Origin: Actinomadura fibrosa
Lineage (GTDB): Bacteria; Actinomycetota; Actinomycetes; Streptosporangiales; Streptosporangiaceae
Length of the DNA: 64,000 bases
Direction: 5' to 3'
Assembly (NCBI RefSeq): GCF_900659615.1
Contig: NZ_CAACUY010000005.1
Span: 62,001-126,000, forward strand
In this document: positions 17,407-24,700 of the stretch, piece by piece
Numbering within the stretch: position 1 is the stretch's first letter
Layout: each line of letters opens with the position of its first letter
Position numbers and translations under genes: made by a program
The notes under the pieces: generated by a model
Seen by the model: only the letters and a program-made list of their open reading frames with translations
Databases searched by the model: none
What the model was told of the DNA's origin: nothing

Positions 17407-17976
17407 TCAGAGGAACAGCGCGGACAGCCGAGGCAGGCGCCTCCTGGTCTCCTCATCGTCCTCGACGTCCCAGTCGTCGCCCGATGGCCCCTCGGGACGC
17501 CGCATCGCCCGCAGCACGTCCTCCACGGCCGCATCGAACGTCGCCGTCTCCCCCATGACCCGCGCATAAGCGTTCTTCGGCGCGTAGTGCAGGCCCTCGC
17601 AGCCGATCCACCCCTTGTCGTCCTGACCCATCCGCACCACGGTCGGGACGTCCGCGAGCGAATCGGGGTCGGCGACCGCACGGGCGAACACCGACCGACC
17701 GAGCAGCATCAACCCGGCACGGAAGTCCATGAAGCCGTCATCACCGCAGCCGCCCTCGATGAGATACGCGGCGTTCCAGAGCGGCCGCCGGTACGCCGAG
17801 TCGGCGACGCGCACCATCATCACCTCGAACGCGACGATCGCGGCCCCGTCCAGCTCGGCCAGCCGCCGGGTCACGATGTCCACCAGCGGATCGTCCGGAG
17901 AGTCCCGGTCGTCGGCGTGCCCGCCCGCCTCGGCACGCGCCTCCTCGATCAGACCCCACCACGCTTGTTCGTCCAC
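17407..17976 (-). CDS. DUF4240 domain protein
   Basis: A 189-residue cytoplasmic protein of the DUF4240 family, found throughout Streptomyces and relatives and without known activity. Typical blocks are DEQAWWGLIEEAR at the start, LDGAAIVAFEVMM, AAYLIEGGCGDDGFMDFRAGLM and FARAVADPDSLADV. The GTG at 17976 is chosen because the family's domain begins exactly there and AGGGGAG precedes it; the frame is open to 18087 but the extra part is unlike family members. The very acidic C-terminus (DDWDVEDDEETRR) is also typical. Confidence 0.88.
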   Translation of the reverse strand: MDEQAWWGLIEEARAEAGGHADDRDSPDDPLVDIVTRRLAELDGAAIVAFEVMMVRVADSAYRRPLWNAAYLIEGGCGDDGFMDFRAGLMLLGRSVFARAVADPDSLADVPTVVRMGQDDKGWIGCEGLHYAPKNAYARVMGETATFDAAVEDVLRAMRRPEGPSGDDWDVEDDEETRRRLPRLSALFL

Positions 17977-18223
17977 CGCTCCCCTGCCGCAGGCCCGCCA
18001 TCCGTCCCGCGCCAGTGTGACCGGCACGTCCGACAATCCCGCCCCGCCTCCACCGCACGCACCAACGGCATCCCCGAACAACGCCATCTCCGCGCCAACG
18101 CCGACCGTCTCACCCTGCCCTGACGGACGCCGATCCTTGGCCGCGACATTGCCTTATCGGCCGGTCGCCCGGGAAATGAGCCCGATGGGAAGCACACCGC
18201 GAGGCACTTGAGGAGAAGGCAGC

Positions 18224-18511
18224 ATGGTCACATACCTGCGCAAGATGGGACTCTCGTCCAACGTCATGTACGCCATGGGATTCGGCTCGATCGCCCTGTC
18301 CGTGGCGTCATGGGCGACCTCGCTGAAGGCCGAGCCGGGCGCCGACATGGCCCGCGCGGACCGCTGGGGCATCTTCGTGGGCCAGTGGGCGCCCACCTTC
18401 TTCGCCCTCGGCGCGGCGATGCGCCTCGACGAGCAGTGGGGCGCCAAGGGCAAGCACAAGGAGATGGAGCACCACATGGACGACATGCGCGAGCCGATGC
18501 ACGTCGGCTGA
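18224..18511 (+). CDS. Small predicted membrane protein, unknown
   Basis: A 95-residue protein with two hydrophobic segments (about residues 14-32, YAMGFGSIALSVASW, and 48-66, GIFVGQWAPTFFALGAAM) joined by a short charged loop, and a charged, His/Met-rich tail (KHKEMEHHMDDMREPMH). The strong ribosome site GAGGAGAAGG before the ATG and the regular codon pattern support it as real. Similar short proteins occur in other actinomycetes but I know of no function. The His/Met tail might bind metal. Confidence 0.8.
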   Translation: MVTYLRKMGLSSNVMYAMGFGSIALSVASWATSLKAEPGADMARADRWGIFVGQWAPTFFALGAAMRLDEQWGAKGKHKEMEHHMDDMREPMHVG

Positions 18512-18675
18512 ACCCGCGGCGGTACCGGCCGGCGGCCCCCACACCCGCACCCTGGCGGGCCGGCCGGACCGCCCGCAACCACTCGCGTCACCCCCCCCCG
18601 CGCCGCCGTCACGCCAGGTAGCCGCGTCCGGCGATAGGGTTCGTGCACAGCCCGACCGCCAGCACGGGAGGACCG

Positions 18676-19260
18676 GTGGCGCGCCCCCGCACGACCAGCG
18701 ACGAGGACGTCCTCGCCGCCACCGCGCGGGCACTCGGACGCCTCGGACCCGGTCGCCTCACCCTCGGCGCCGTCGCCGAGGAGACCGGCCTGGCACCGGC
18801 CACCCTCGTCCAGCGCTTCGGATCGAAACGCGGCCTGCTCCTGGCCTTCGCCCAGCGCGCCGGAGACGGCGCCCGGCACCCCTTCGAGCAGGCCAGGCAG
18901 GACGGCGCCCCTCCCCTAACCGTTCTGCGTACGGCACTGACAGCCATGACCGCGGACGTCCGGGAACCCGAGCAGATGGCCAACCACCTGGGCTTCCTCC
19001 AGATGGACATCGCCGACCCCGACTTCCGCGAGCACGCGGCCGCCCACGCCCGGACCGTGGCCAGCGAGATCGAAACGCTGCTCCGCGAAGCCGTAAACAC
19101 GGGCGACCTGGCCGCCGACGCCGACACCGGACGGCTCGCCCGCTCGATCCAGCTCGCCTACAACGGTGGCCTCGTCCTGTGGGCGATCTCGGGCGAGGGC
19201 GAACTCGTCGACGCGCTGCTCGCCGACATCGACGCCGTCCTGTCCCCCTACGTGACCTGA
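18676..19260 (+). CDS. TetR-family transcriptional regulator
   Basis: A 194-residue TetR regulator with the N-terminal HTH at about 10-55 (LTLGAVAEETGLAPATLVQR and FGSKRGLLLAF) and a helical ligand domain. The GTG at 18676 follows GGGAGG; an upstream in-frame ATG at 18643 is less likely because it adds residues ahead of the normal TetR start. The target is not evident: neighbours on either side point the same way or are convergent, so it may act on its own promoter or elsewhere. Confidence 0.9.
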   Translation: MARPRTTSDEDVLAATARALGRLGPGRLTLGAVAEETGLAPATLVQRFGSKRGLLLAFAQRAGDGARHPFEQARQDGAPPLTVLRTALTAMTADVREPEQMANHLGFLQMDIADPDFREHAAAHARTVASEIETLLREAVNTGDLAADADTGRLARSIQLAYNGGLVLWAISGEGELVDALLADIDAVLSPYVT

Positions 19261-19346
19261 GCGTCGACACCCCTCGCTCAGGCACCGGAACGCCGACCAG
19301 TTACGGCACGCTCAACGCCGTCGGCTGCGGACGCCCATCCGGCGGC

Positions 19347-19730
19347 TCAACCGATGCCGACGGTCTGCCGCTCGGGCTCGACGACCGCGACGACGCGCTC
19401 CTGCTCGCGGGGATAGGGCTGCCCGGTGTACTTCCTCGCGATCTCGTCCACGACCTCCCAGGCAGCGTCCCCCTCAAGCCACTCGACGACCCGGCCGCGG
19501 ACGACGACCGGCCGGGAGGGGTCCTCGGCGGGTGCCACCGACAGCGCCACCCGCGGATCACGGCGCAGGTTACGGGCCTTCCGCGAGCCCGGACCGGTGA
19601 GGAAGACGATGCGGTCGCCGCGCGTCCCGACCCACAGCGGGACGGTGTGCGGGGAGCCGTCCGGCAGGACGGTCGCGAGGTGGGCCAGCGAGGTGCCGTC
19701 GAGGACGCGGCGGACGTCGGAGTCGAGCAT
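19347..19730 (-). CDS. PPOX-class F420-dependent enzyme
   Basis: A 127-residue split-barrel protein: LDSDVRRVLDGTSLAHLATV, then LPDGSPHTVPLWVGTRGDRI, FLTGPGSRKARNLRRDPRVAL and VVVRGRVVEWLEGD, matching the actinobacterial PPOX F420-binding families. It probably reduces an unknown substrate with F420H2. The ATG at 19730 follows GGAAGG with about 9-nt spacing. It is divergent from an HxlR regulator, with a 21-bp inverted repeat between them, so its expression is most likely controlled by that regulator. Confidence 0.9.
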   Translation of the reverse strand: MLDSDVRRVLDGTSLAHLATVLPDGSPHTVPLWVGTRGDRIVFLTGPGSRKARNLRRDPRVALSVAPAEDPSRPVVVRGRVVEWLEGDAAWEVVDEIARKYTGQPYPREQERVVAVVEPERQTVGIG

Positions 19731-19743
19731 CGGAATCGCCTTC

Positions 19744-19802
19744 CGGAGTTCCTTGAAGAGACTCCGAGAGCGTAGCACCCAGAGTCTCTTCAAGGAACTC
19801 CG
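19744..19802. promoter_or_regulatory. Twin operator: 21-bp perfect inverted repeat between PPOX and HxlR genes
   Basis: The arm at 19744-19764 is the exact reverse complement of 19782-19802 (21 bp, 17-nt spacer). Each arm is itself close to a palindrome (GGAGT...ACTCC around CTTGAAG), so this looks like two dimer sites whose centres lie about 36 bp apart. A minus-strand -10-like TACGCT lies between them, and a plus-strand TAGACT at 19808-19813 sits 6 bp before the HxlR ATG. Confidence 0.7.
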
Positions 19803-19819
19803 AGCGCTAGACTCCGTCC

Positions 19820-20287
19820 ATGCAACGGACGAACTTCGGGGAGATGTCCTGCTCCATCGCACGCACCCTCGACGTCATCGGCGAACCGTGGTCGCCGCTC
19901 ATCCTGCGCGACGTCTGGGTCGGCGTGACGCGGTTCGACCAGCTCTTGGCCGACCTCGGGATCTCGCGCAAGGTCCTGACCGAGCGGCTTAACCATCTGG
20001 TCGACCAAGGCGTGCTCGAACGCCGCCCCTACGACAGGCGCCCCCGCTACGAGTACCACCTGACGCCGAAGGGGATCGAGCTCGTCGATCTGCTCATGGT
20101 CATGGTCGCCTGGGGAGACAAGTGGCGCGCAGGTGAGGCCGGCCCGCCCGTGCTCTACCGCCACCACGCGTGCGGCGAGGTCAGCAGCGTCGACCTCCGC
20201 TGCTCCCGATGCGGCGAACCGATGCACGCGAACGACGTCGACCTGCTGCCGGGACCTGGTGCGTCGGTGGAACCCCGGCCGGTCTGA
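19820..20287 (+). CDS. HxlR-family transcriptional regulator with C-terminal zinc-ribbon-like tail
   Basis: A 155-residue HxlR winged-helix protein: MSCSIARTLDVIGEPWSPLI with the conserved Cys, then RFDQLLADLGISRKVLTERL, LVDQGVLERRPYDRRPRYEY and the closing helix. After residue 115 it carries HHACGEVSSVDLRCSRCGEP, a Cys-rich stretch (C..CxxC with His) that could bind zinc or sense oxidants. A TAGACT -10 box only 6 bp before the ATG suggests a leaderless transcript. It most likely represses the divergent PPOX gene through the inverted repeat at 19744-19802. Confidence 0.93.
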   Translation: MQRTNFGEMSCSIARTLDVIGEPWSPLILRDVWVGVTRFDQLLADLGISRKVLTERLNHLVDQGVLERRPYDRRPRYEYHLTPKGIELVDLLMVMVAWGDKWRAGEAGPPVLYRHHACGEVSSVDLRCSRCGEPMHANDVDLLPGPGASVEPRPV

Positions 20288-20828
20288 CGCACTTGTCGGC
20301 GCCTCCAGCTCGGAGGGTCACCCTGCTGGGCACCAGCACTTCATCGGAAACGAGGACTCGATCACCCTGCGCGCACTACAGTGAGTACTGAGGCGATTGC
20401 TCTGCGAGAGCGTCCCCCCATGCTCCCTGGGCGCGAGGCGAAGGACTCACCCTGCGACTCCCCTGCTTGGTGATGGTTTTTGAGCTTTTTATTGATTAGG
20501 AAATATTCAACTTGCCCTCCGCCTTTACAAAGTAAGTTTCAGTGTGAGCACACTGGCAGGTAGCAATCCTCCTCGGGACTTCAAGCCCGACCATCAACGC
20601 CTTCGATCGTCAGTGTCGGCACGACTGCTTCTGCCCTCCCCTGCGAACTGTCTGGTCCGGCTCCGCTCAGGCACTCCCCTGCCCAGGGTGGCGTGCCGCC
20701 GGGTCGTCGGAGTCAGGGGCGAAGCTGCCTAGAGTGGGGTTCGGCCGGGCACGGGAAGGAGTCCCCTACCGGATGACGCCGGCCGACGGCTTGAAGGAAG
20801 ACCCGGGCCGAGACGAGGGGGATGATCC
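20288..20828. other. 541-bp gene-free stretch with an AT-rich patch
   Basis: No supported gene. The patch at about 20470-20545 is unusually A+T-rich for this genome (runs such as GGTTTTTGAGCTTTTTATTG) and may be a promoter region, a scar of foreign DNA or a structural site. The last 120 bp lead into the lyase-like gene. Confidence 0.4.
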
Positions 20829-21719
20829 ATGCCGGAAGGTTCCTACGCCGCGATCAGGGAGATCAGGGTGTCCGGCCCCGAGGCGGGCCCCTACGGGATC
20901 ACGGCCGGGCCTGACGGTGCGCTGTGGTTCACGCTGGTCCACGAGAAGCGCATCGGGCGCATGGCGCCGGACGGCGACCTCATCCTCCTCCCGGCCGACC
21001 CGCTCCACGGCGGACCGATGATCATCACGGTGGGACCGGACGGCGCGTTGTCGTTCACCGAGTTCCAGGGCGACCGCGTCGGGCGGATCGGTGTGGGCGG
21101 CGAGGTCACGGAGTTCGCGGCGCCCGGCGGGCCGGGCGGCATCGCGGCGGGTCCCGACGGCGCCCTGTGGTTCACGCTGATGCAGGCGGACCGCATCGGC
21201 CGCGTCACCACCGACGGGCAGGTCAGCGGGTTCGCTCTGCCCGGCGACGGCGCGATGCCGTCCATGATCGCCGCCGGGCCGGACGGTGCGCTGTGGTTCA
21301 CCCTGAACCAGGGGAACGCGATCGGCAGGATCGGCCTGGGCGGGGACGTCGCCGTCCACGCGCTGCCGACCGAGGGCGCCGCGCCGGTGGGCATCACGAC
21401 GGGGCCGGACGGTGCGCTCTGGTTCGTGGAGATCGGCGCCGGGCAGATCGGCCGGATCACCACGGACGGGAAGGTCACCGAGTTCCCGCTGCCGGACCGG
21501 GCGGCCCGGCCGCACGCGATCACGGCTGGTCCCGACGAGGCCCTCTGGTTCACCGAGTGGGGCACCGCCCACATCGGCCGCATCACGCTCGAAGGCCGTA
21601 TCGACGAGCATCCGCTGCCCACGCCCGGGTCGGAGCCGCACGGCATCGCGCAAGGCCCGGACGGCGCCCTGTGGGCGGCCCTGGAGACCGGCGCACTGGC
21701 CCGTATCACCGTCACCTGA
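20829..21719 (+). CDS. vgb: Virginiamycin B lyase-like beta-propeller protein
   Basis: A 296-residue seven-bladed beta-propeller in which each blade repeats a GITAGPDGALWFT...IGRIT unit. Staphylococcal Vgb linearises streptogramin B antibiotics by an elimination reaction, using a His pair and Mg-binding Glu residues. Counting here, H229 (RPHAI), E269 and H271 (SEPHGI) and E286 (WAALE) fall where the Vgb catalytic and metal residues are expected, each one residue later than the staphylococcal numbering as I recall it. Length and blade number also match. It may give resistance to type B streptogramins; many actinomycete homologues are untested and could act on other cyclic peptides. No signal peptide. 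Confidence 0.85.
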   Translation: MPEGSYAAIREIRVSGPEAGPYGITAGPDGALWFTLVHEKRIGRMAPDGDLILLPADPLHGGPMIITVGPDGALSFTEFQGDRVGRIGVGGEVTEFAAPGGPGGIAAGPDGALWFTLMQADRIGRVTTDGQVSGFALPGDGAMPSMIAAGPDGALWFTLNQGNAIGRIGLGGDVAVHALPTEGAAPVGITTGPDGALWFVEIGAGQIGRITTDGKVTEFPLPDRAARPHAITAGPDEALWFTEWGTAHIGRITLEGRIDEHPLPTPGSEPHGIAQGPDGALWAALETGALARITVT

Positions 21720-21825
21720 CGTTTCGGATCGCCGTCGGGACATGGCTCGGGACGCTGCCGTCAAGGGGCGGCCCTGGCTGAAAACCGGTTGGCCGGAAGC
21801 AGGGGCGTTCGTTAGAACGGACGGC

Positions 21826-22614
21826 ATGATCCGCAAGTACCCCCGGACCCGGCACATCGAGGGCTCCCGGCTCCAGCCGGGCGACCACGATCTCGCGTCC
21901 GTGCCCTTCGCCGAGATCGCCGGGCGGTACCTGGTGGTCGAGGAGAAGCTGGACGGCGCGAACGCCGGCATCAGCTTCTCCGCCTCCGGTGAGCTGCGGT
22001 TGCAGAGCCGCGGGCACTACCTGACGGGCGGTCCCCGGGAGCGCCAGTTCGGGCCGTTCAAGGCGTGGGCCGCGTCGGTGCAGCACACGCTGTGGGAACG
22101 CTTGGGCGATCGGTACGTCCTGTACGGGGAGTGGCTCTACGCCAAGCACACCGTCTTCTACGACGCGCTCCCCCACTACTTCTGCGAGTTCGACGTCCTC
22201 GACCAGCGGGACGGGACGTTCCTGTCCACCGAACGGCGGCGCGAGCTGCTGGACGGCGCGCCGGTGGTGTCGGTGCCCGTCCTGCACGAGGGTCCCCTGC
22301 CGGACGTGAAGGCGCTGACGGCGCTCGTCGGCGCGTCGACCTGCCGGACCCCGGGATGGCGGGACGCGCTGCGCGCCGCCGCGGCCGCGGGCGGCGCCGA
22401 CCCGGACCGGGCCACAGCCGAGTCCGACACGTCCGACGAGATGGAGGGCCTCTACATCAAGGTGGAGGAGGACGGGCGGACGGTCGACCGCTACAAGTGG
22501 GTCCGGCCGAGCTTCCTGACCGCGATCCTGGACTCGGGGACGCACTGGCAGGAGCGTCCGATCATCGCCAACGGCCTGGCCGATCCGGAGGTGCTGTATG
22601 CGGGTGTTCGATGA
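21826..22614 (+). CDS. ATP-dependent RNA ligase (Rnl family), partner of HD-Pnk
   Basis: A 262-residue nucleotidyltransferase. All five ligase motifs can be read: I EEKLDGANAG with the lysine that would take AMP (K41), III YGEW (100-103), IIIa FCEFD (119-123), IV EGLYIKV (207-213) and V RYKWVRP (K224). It lacks DNA-ligase accessory domains, and its size and motif spacing fit stand-alone RNA ligases. It would seal 3'-OH/5'-phosphate RNA ends with ATP. Its last 17 bp overlap the next gene, an HD-phosphoesterase/kinase that prepares exactly such ends, so the two form a healing-and-sealing pathway. The ATG at 21826 fits the start of homology; the ribosome site is modest. Confidence 0.92.
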   Translation: MIRKYPRTRHIEGSRLQPGDHDLASVPFAEIAGRYLVVEEKLDGANAGISFSASGELRLQSRGHYLTGGPRERQFGPFKAWAASVQHTLWERLGDRYVLYGEWLYAKHTVFYDALPHYFCEFDVLDQRDGTFLSTERRRELLDGAPVVSVPVLHEGPLPDVKALTALVGASTCRTPGWRDALRAAAAAGGADPDRATAESDTSDEMEGLYIKVEEDGRTVDRYKWVRPSFLTAILDSGTHWQERPIIANGLADPEVLYAGVR

Positions 22615-23722
22615 CCTGTGCCCGGCGCCGCCGGACTGGACGGTGCCGTGGGCGGAGATCCGCGAGGCGTTCGCGTGGGTGCGGGCGCTCGCGGGCGTCC
22701 CGCAGGACGCGGTGCATCACGCCGAGGGCGACGTCGAGGTCCACACGCGGATGGCGGTCGAGGCGCTGGCGTCGCTGGACGAGTGGCGGGAGCGCCCGCC
22801 CGAGGAGCGGGTGCGGCTGTTCACGACCGTGCTGATGCACGACATCGCCAAGCCCTACTGCACCAAGGTCGAGGACGGTGGGCGTATCACCGCGCACGGG
22901 CATTCGCGGCGCGGTGATCTGATGGTGCGCCGGATCCTGTGGGAGCTGGACGCGCCGGTCGCGTGGCGCGAGCACGTCGCGGCGCTCGTCCGCCACCACC
23001 AGGTGCCGTTCTGGGCGCTGGAGCGTCCCGATCTCCAGCGGATCGCGTTCCGGGTGAGCCTGCTGGCGCGGAACGACGACCTGGTGCTGCTCGCGACGGC
23101 CGACATCCTCGGGCGGATCTGCTCCGACACCGAGGAGGTCTTGGAGAACATCGCGCTGTATCGCGAGTACTGCGCGGAGCAGGGGTGCCTGGACGGGCCG
23201 CGGGAGTTCCCGTCCGACCATGCCCGGTTCTGGTACTTCCGCAAGGACGGGCGCGACCCCGACTACGCCGCCTACGACGACACCCGGCTCACCGCGACCG
23301 TGCTGTCGGGGCTGCCCGGCGCGGGCAAGGACCACTGGATCGCCGAGCACCGTCCGGACGTCCCCGTCGTGAGCCTGGACCGGCTGCGCGCCGAGATGGG
23401 CGTGTCCCCCGCCGGGGACCAGCGTCCGGTGGCGGCGGCCGCGCACGAGCTGGCGCGGGAGCATCTTCGCGCCGGCCGGTCGTTCGTGTGGAACGCGACC
23501 AACGTGTCGCGGCAGCTCCGCGACCAGTGCACGGGCTTGATCGCCGACTACCGGGGCCGTGTCGAGCTGGTCGCGCTGGAGGCGCCGCCGCGGGTGCTGC
23601 GCGACCGGAACCGGAGCCGCCGGTCGCCGGTCCCGGAGGCGGTGGTCGACCGGCTCGTCCGCCGATGGGAGACGCCCGACCTGACCGAGGGCCACCGCGT
23701 GGACTGGCTGAGCACCGTCTGA
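22598..23722 (+). CDS. HD-Pnk: bifunctional RNA end-healing enzyme (HD phosphoesterase + polynucleotide kinase)
   Basis: A 374-residue two-domain protein. Residues about 30-190 are an HD domain with metal ligands H49 (EVHTR), H81-D82 (LMHDIAKP), H100/H102 (TAHGHS), H133/H134 (VRHHQ) and D169 (TADILGR). Residues about 230-374 are a P-loop kinase with GLPGAGKDHW (K244; Asp in place of the usual Ser/Thr), SLDRLR (D261) and WNATNVSR. This order defines the HD-Pnk clade, typified by Runella HD-Pnk, which removes 2',3'-cyclic phosphates and phosphorylates 5'-OH ends. It overlaps the RNA ligase gene by 17 bp and has GGAGGTG before the ATG. Together the two would repair RNAs cut by ribotoxins. Confidence 0.92.
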   Translation: MRVFDDLCPAPPDWTVPWAEIREAFAWVRALAGVPQDAVHHAEGDVEVHTRMAVEALASLDEWRERPPEERVRLFTTVLMHDIAKPYCTKVEDGGRITAHGHSRRGDLMVRRILWELDAPVAWREHVAALVRHHQVPFWALERPDLQRIAFRVSLLARNDDLVLLATADILGRICSDTEEVLENIALYREYCAEQGCLDGPREFPSDHARFWYFRKDGRDPDYAAYDDTRLTATVLSGLPGAGKDHWIAEHRPDVPVVSLDRLRAEMGVSPAGDQRPVAAAAHELAREHLRAGRSFVWNATNVSRQLRDQCTGLIADYRGRVELVALEAPPRVLRDRNRSRRSPVPEAVVDRLVRRWETPDLTEGHRVDWLSTV

Positions 23723-23833
23723 CCCCGCTCCGGTGTCCGCGGAGTGTCGCGTCGCGGCGCGCCGCGGACCGGTTCATGATCGGACGGCGCCGGGCCGCGC
23801 CGGCGGACCCGGCACCGGACGAGGGAGGACGGC

Positions 23834-24604
23834 ATGGACGCTTCGGGACGGGTGGCGCTGGTCACCGGCGCCGGGTCGGGCATCGGCGCGGCGGTCGCGG
23901 TCGCGCTGCTGGACGCCGGCTGGCACGTGACCCTGGCGGGCCGCCGCGCCGGGCGCCTGGACGAGACGGCGGACGGAGCGCGCGACGCGGGCGGCATCGG
24001 CGACCGGGCGCAGACCGTCACCGCCGACGTCACCTCCCCCGAGTCGGTCGGTGCGCTGTTCGGCGCCGTCCGGGACCGGTGGGGGCGGCTCGACCTGCTG
24101 GTCAACAACGCCGGCGTCTTCGGGGCGCCCGCACCCGTCGAGGACTACTCCCCCGACGAGTGGGGGACGGTCGTCGACACCAACCTCACCGGCGCGTTCC
24201 TGTGCGCGCAGCAGGCGTTCCGGCTGATGAGCGAGCAGGACCCGCGCGGTGGCCGGATCATCAACAACGGGTCGCTGTCGGCGCACACGCCGCGCCCGCA
24301 CTCGGTGGCCTACACCGCCAGCAAGCACGGGATGACCGGGCTGACCAAGGCCCTGTCATTGGAGGGCCGCCGGTACGGGATCGCGTGCGGGCAGATCGAC
24401 GTCGGCAACGCGGCCACCGACATGACCGGCGGGTTCGGGGCGGGCGCGCTCCAGGCCGACGGGTCGGTGCGGCCCGAGCCGATCATGGACGTCCGGCACG
24501 TCGTCGACGCCGTCCTGTACATGGCGGGGCTTCCGCTGGACGCCAACGTGCAGTCGCTGACGGTGATGGCGACGGCGATGCCCTCGTTCATCGGACGGGG
24601 CTGA
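23834..24604 (+). CDS. Short-chain dehydrogenase/reductase
   Basis: A 256-residue classical SDR: NAD(P)-binding TGAGSGIG (residues 11-18), NNAG (about 91), the catalytic Ser in NNGSLS and the YTASK catalytic pair. The Arg-Arg after strand 2 (LAGRRAGRL) favours NADPH. The substrate is unknown; the closest general type is the broad actinobacterial SDR group. GGAGGACGGC precedes the ATG. It lies 111 bp after HD-Pnk on the same strand but there is no sign that it belongs to the RNA repair pathway. Confidence 0.93.
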   Translation: MDASGRVALVTGAGSGIGAAVAVALLDAGWHVTLAGRRAGRLDETADGARDAGGIGDRAQTVTADVTSPESVGALFGAVRDRWGRLDLLVNNAGVFGAPAPVEDYSPDEWGTVVDTNLTGAFLCAQQAFRLMSEQDPRGGRIINNGSLSAHTPRPHSVAYTASKHGMTGLTKALSLEGRRYGIACGQIDVGNAATDMTGGFGAGALQADGSVRPEPIMDVRHVVDAVLYMAGLPLDANVQSLTVMATAMPSFIGRG

Positions 24605-24700
24605 GGCGCGCCGACCCGGGTGGGATGCCGCTCGGGTGTCCCGGCGCCCGGGGACCCAGCTCCCAGGTCGGCGGGACGGCGCCCGCGCCATGCTGACCAG

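Noticed and set aside
20829..23722. Vgb-like gene as a third member of the RNA repair operon
   Set aside because: A 106-bp gap and unrelated chemistry give no positive evidence; kept only as a note on position.
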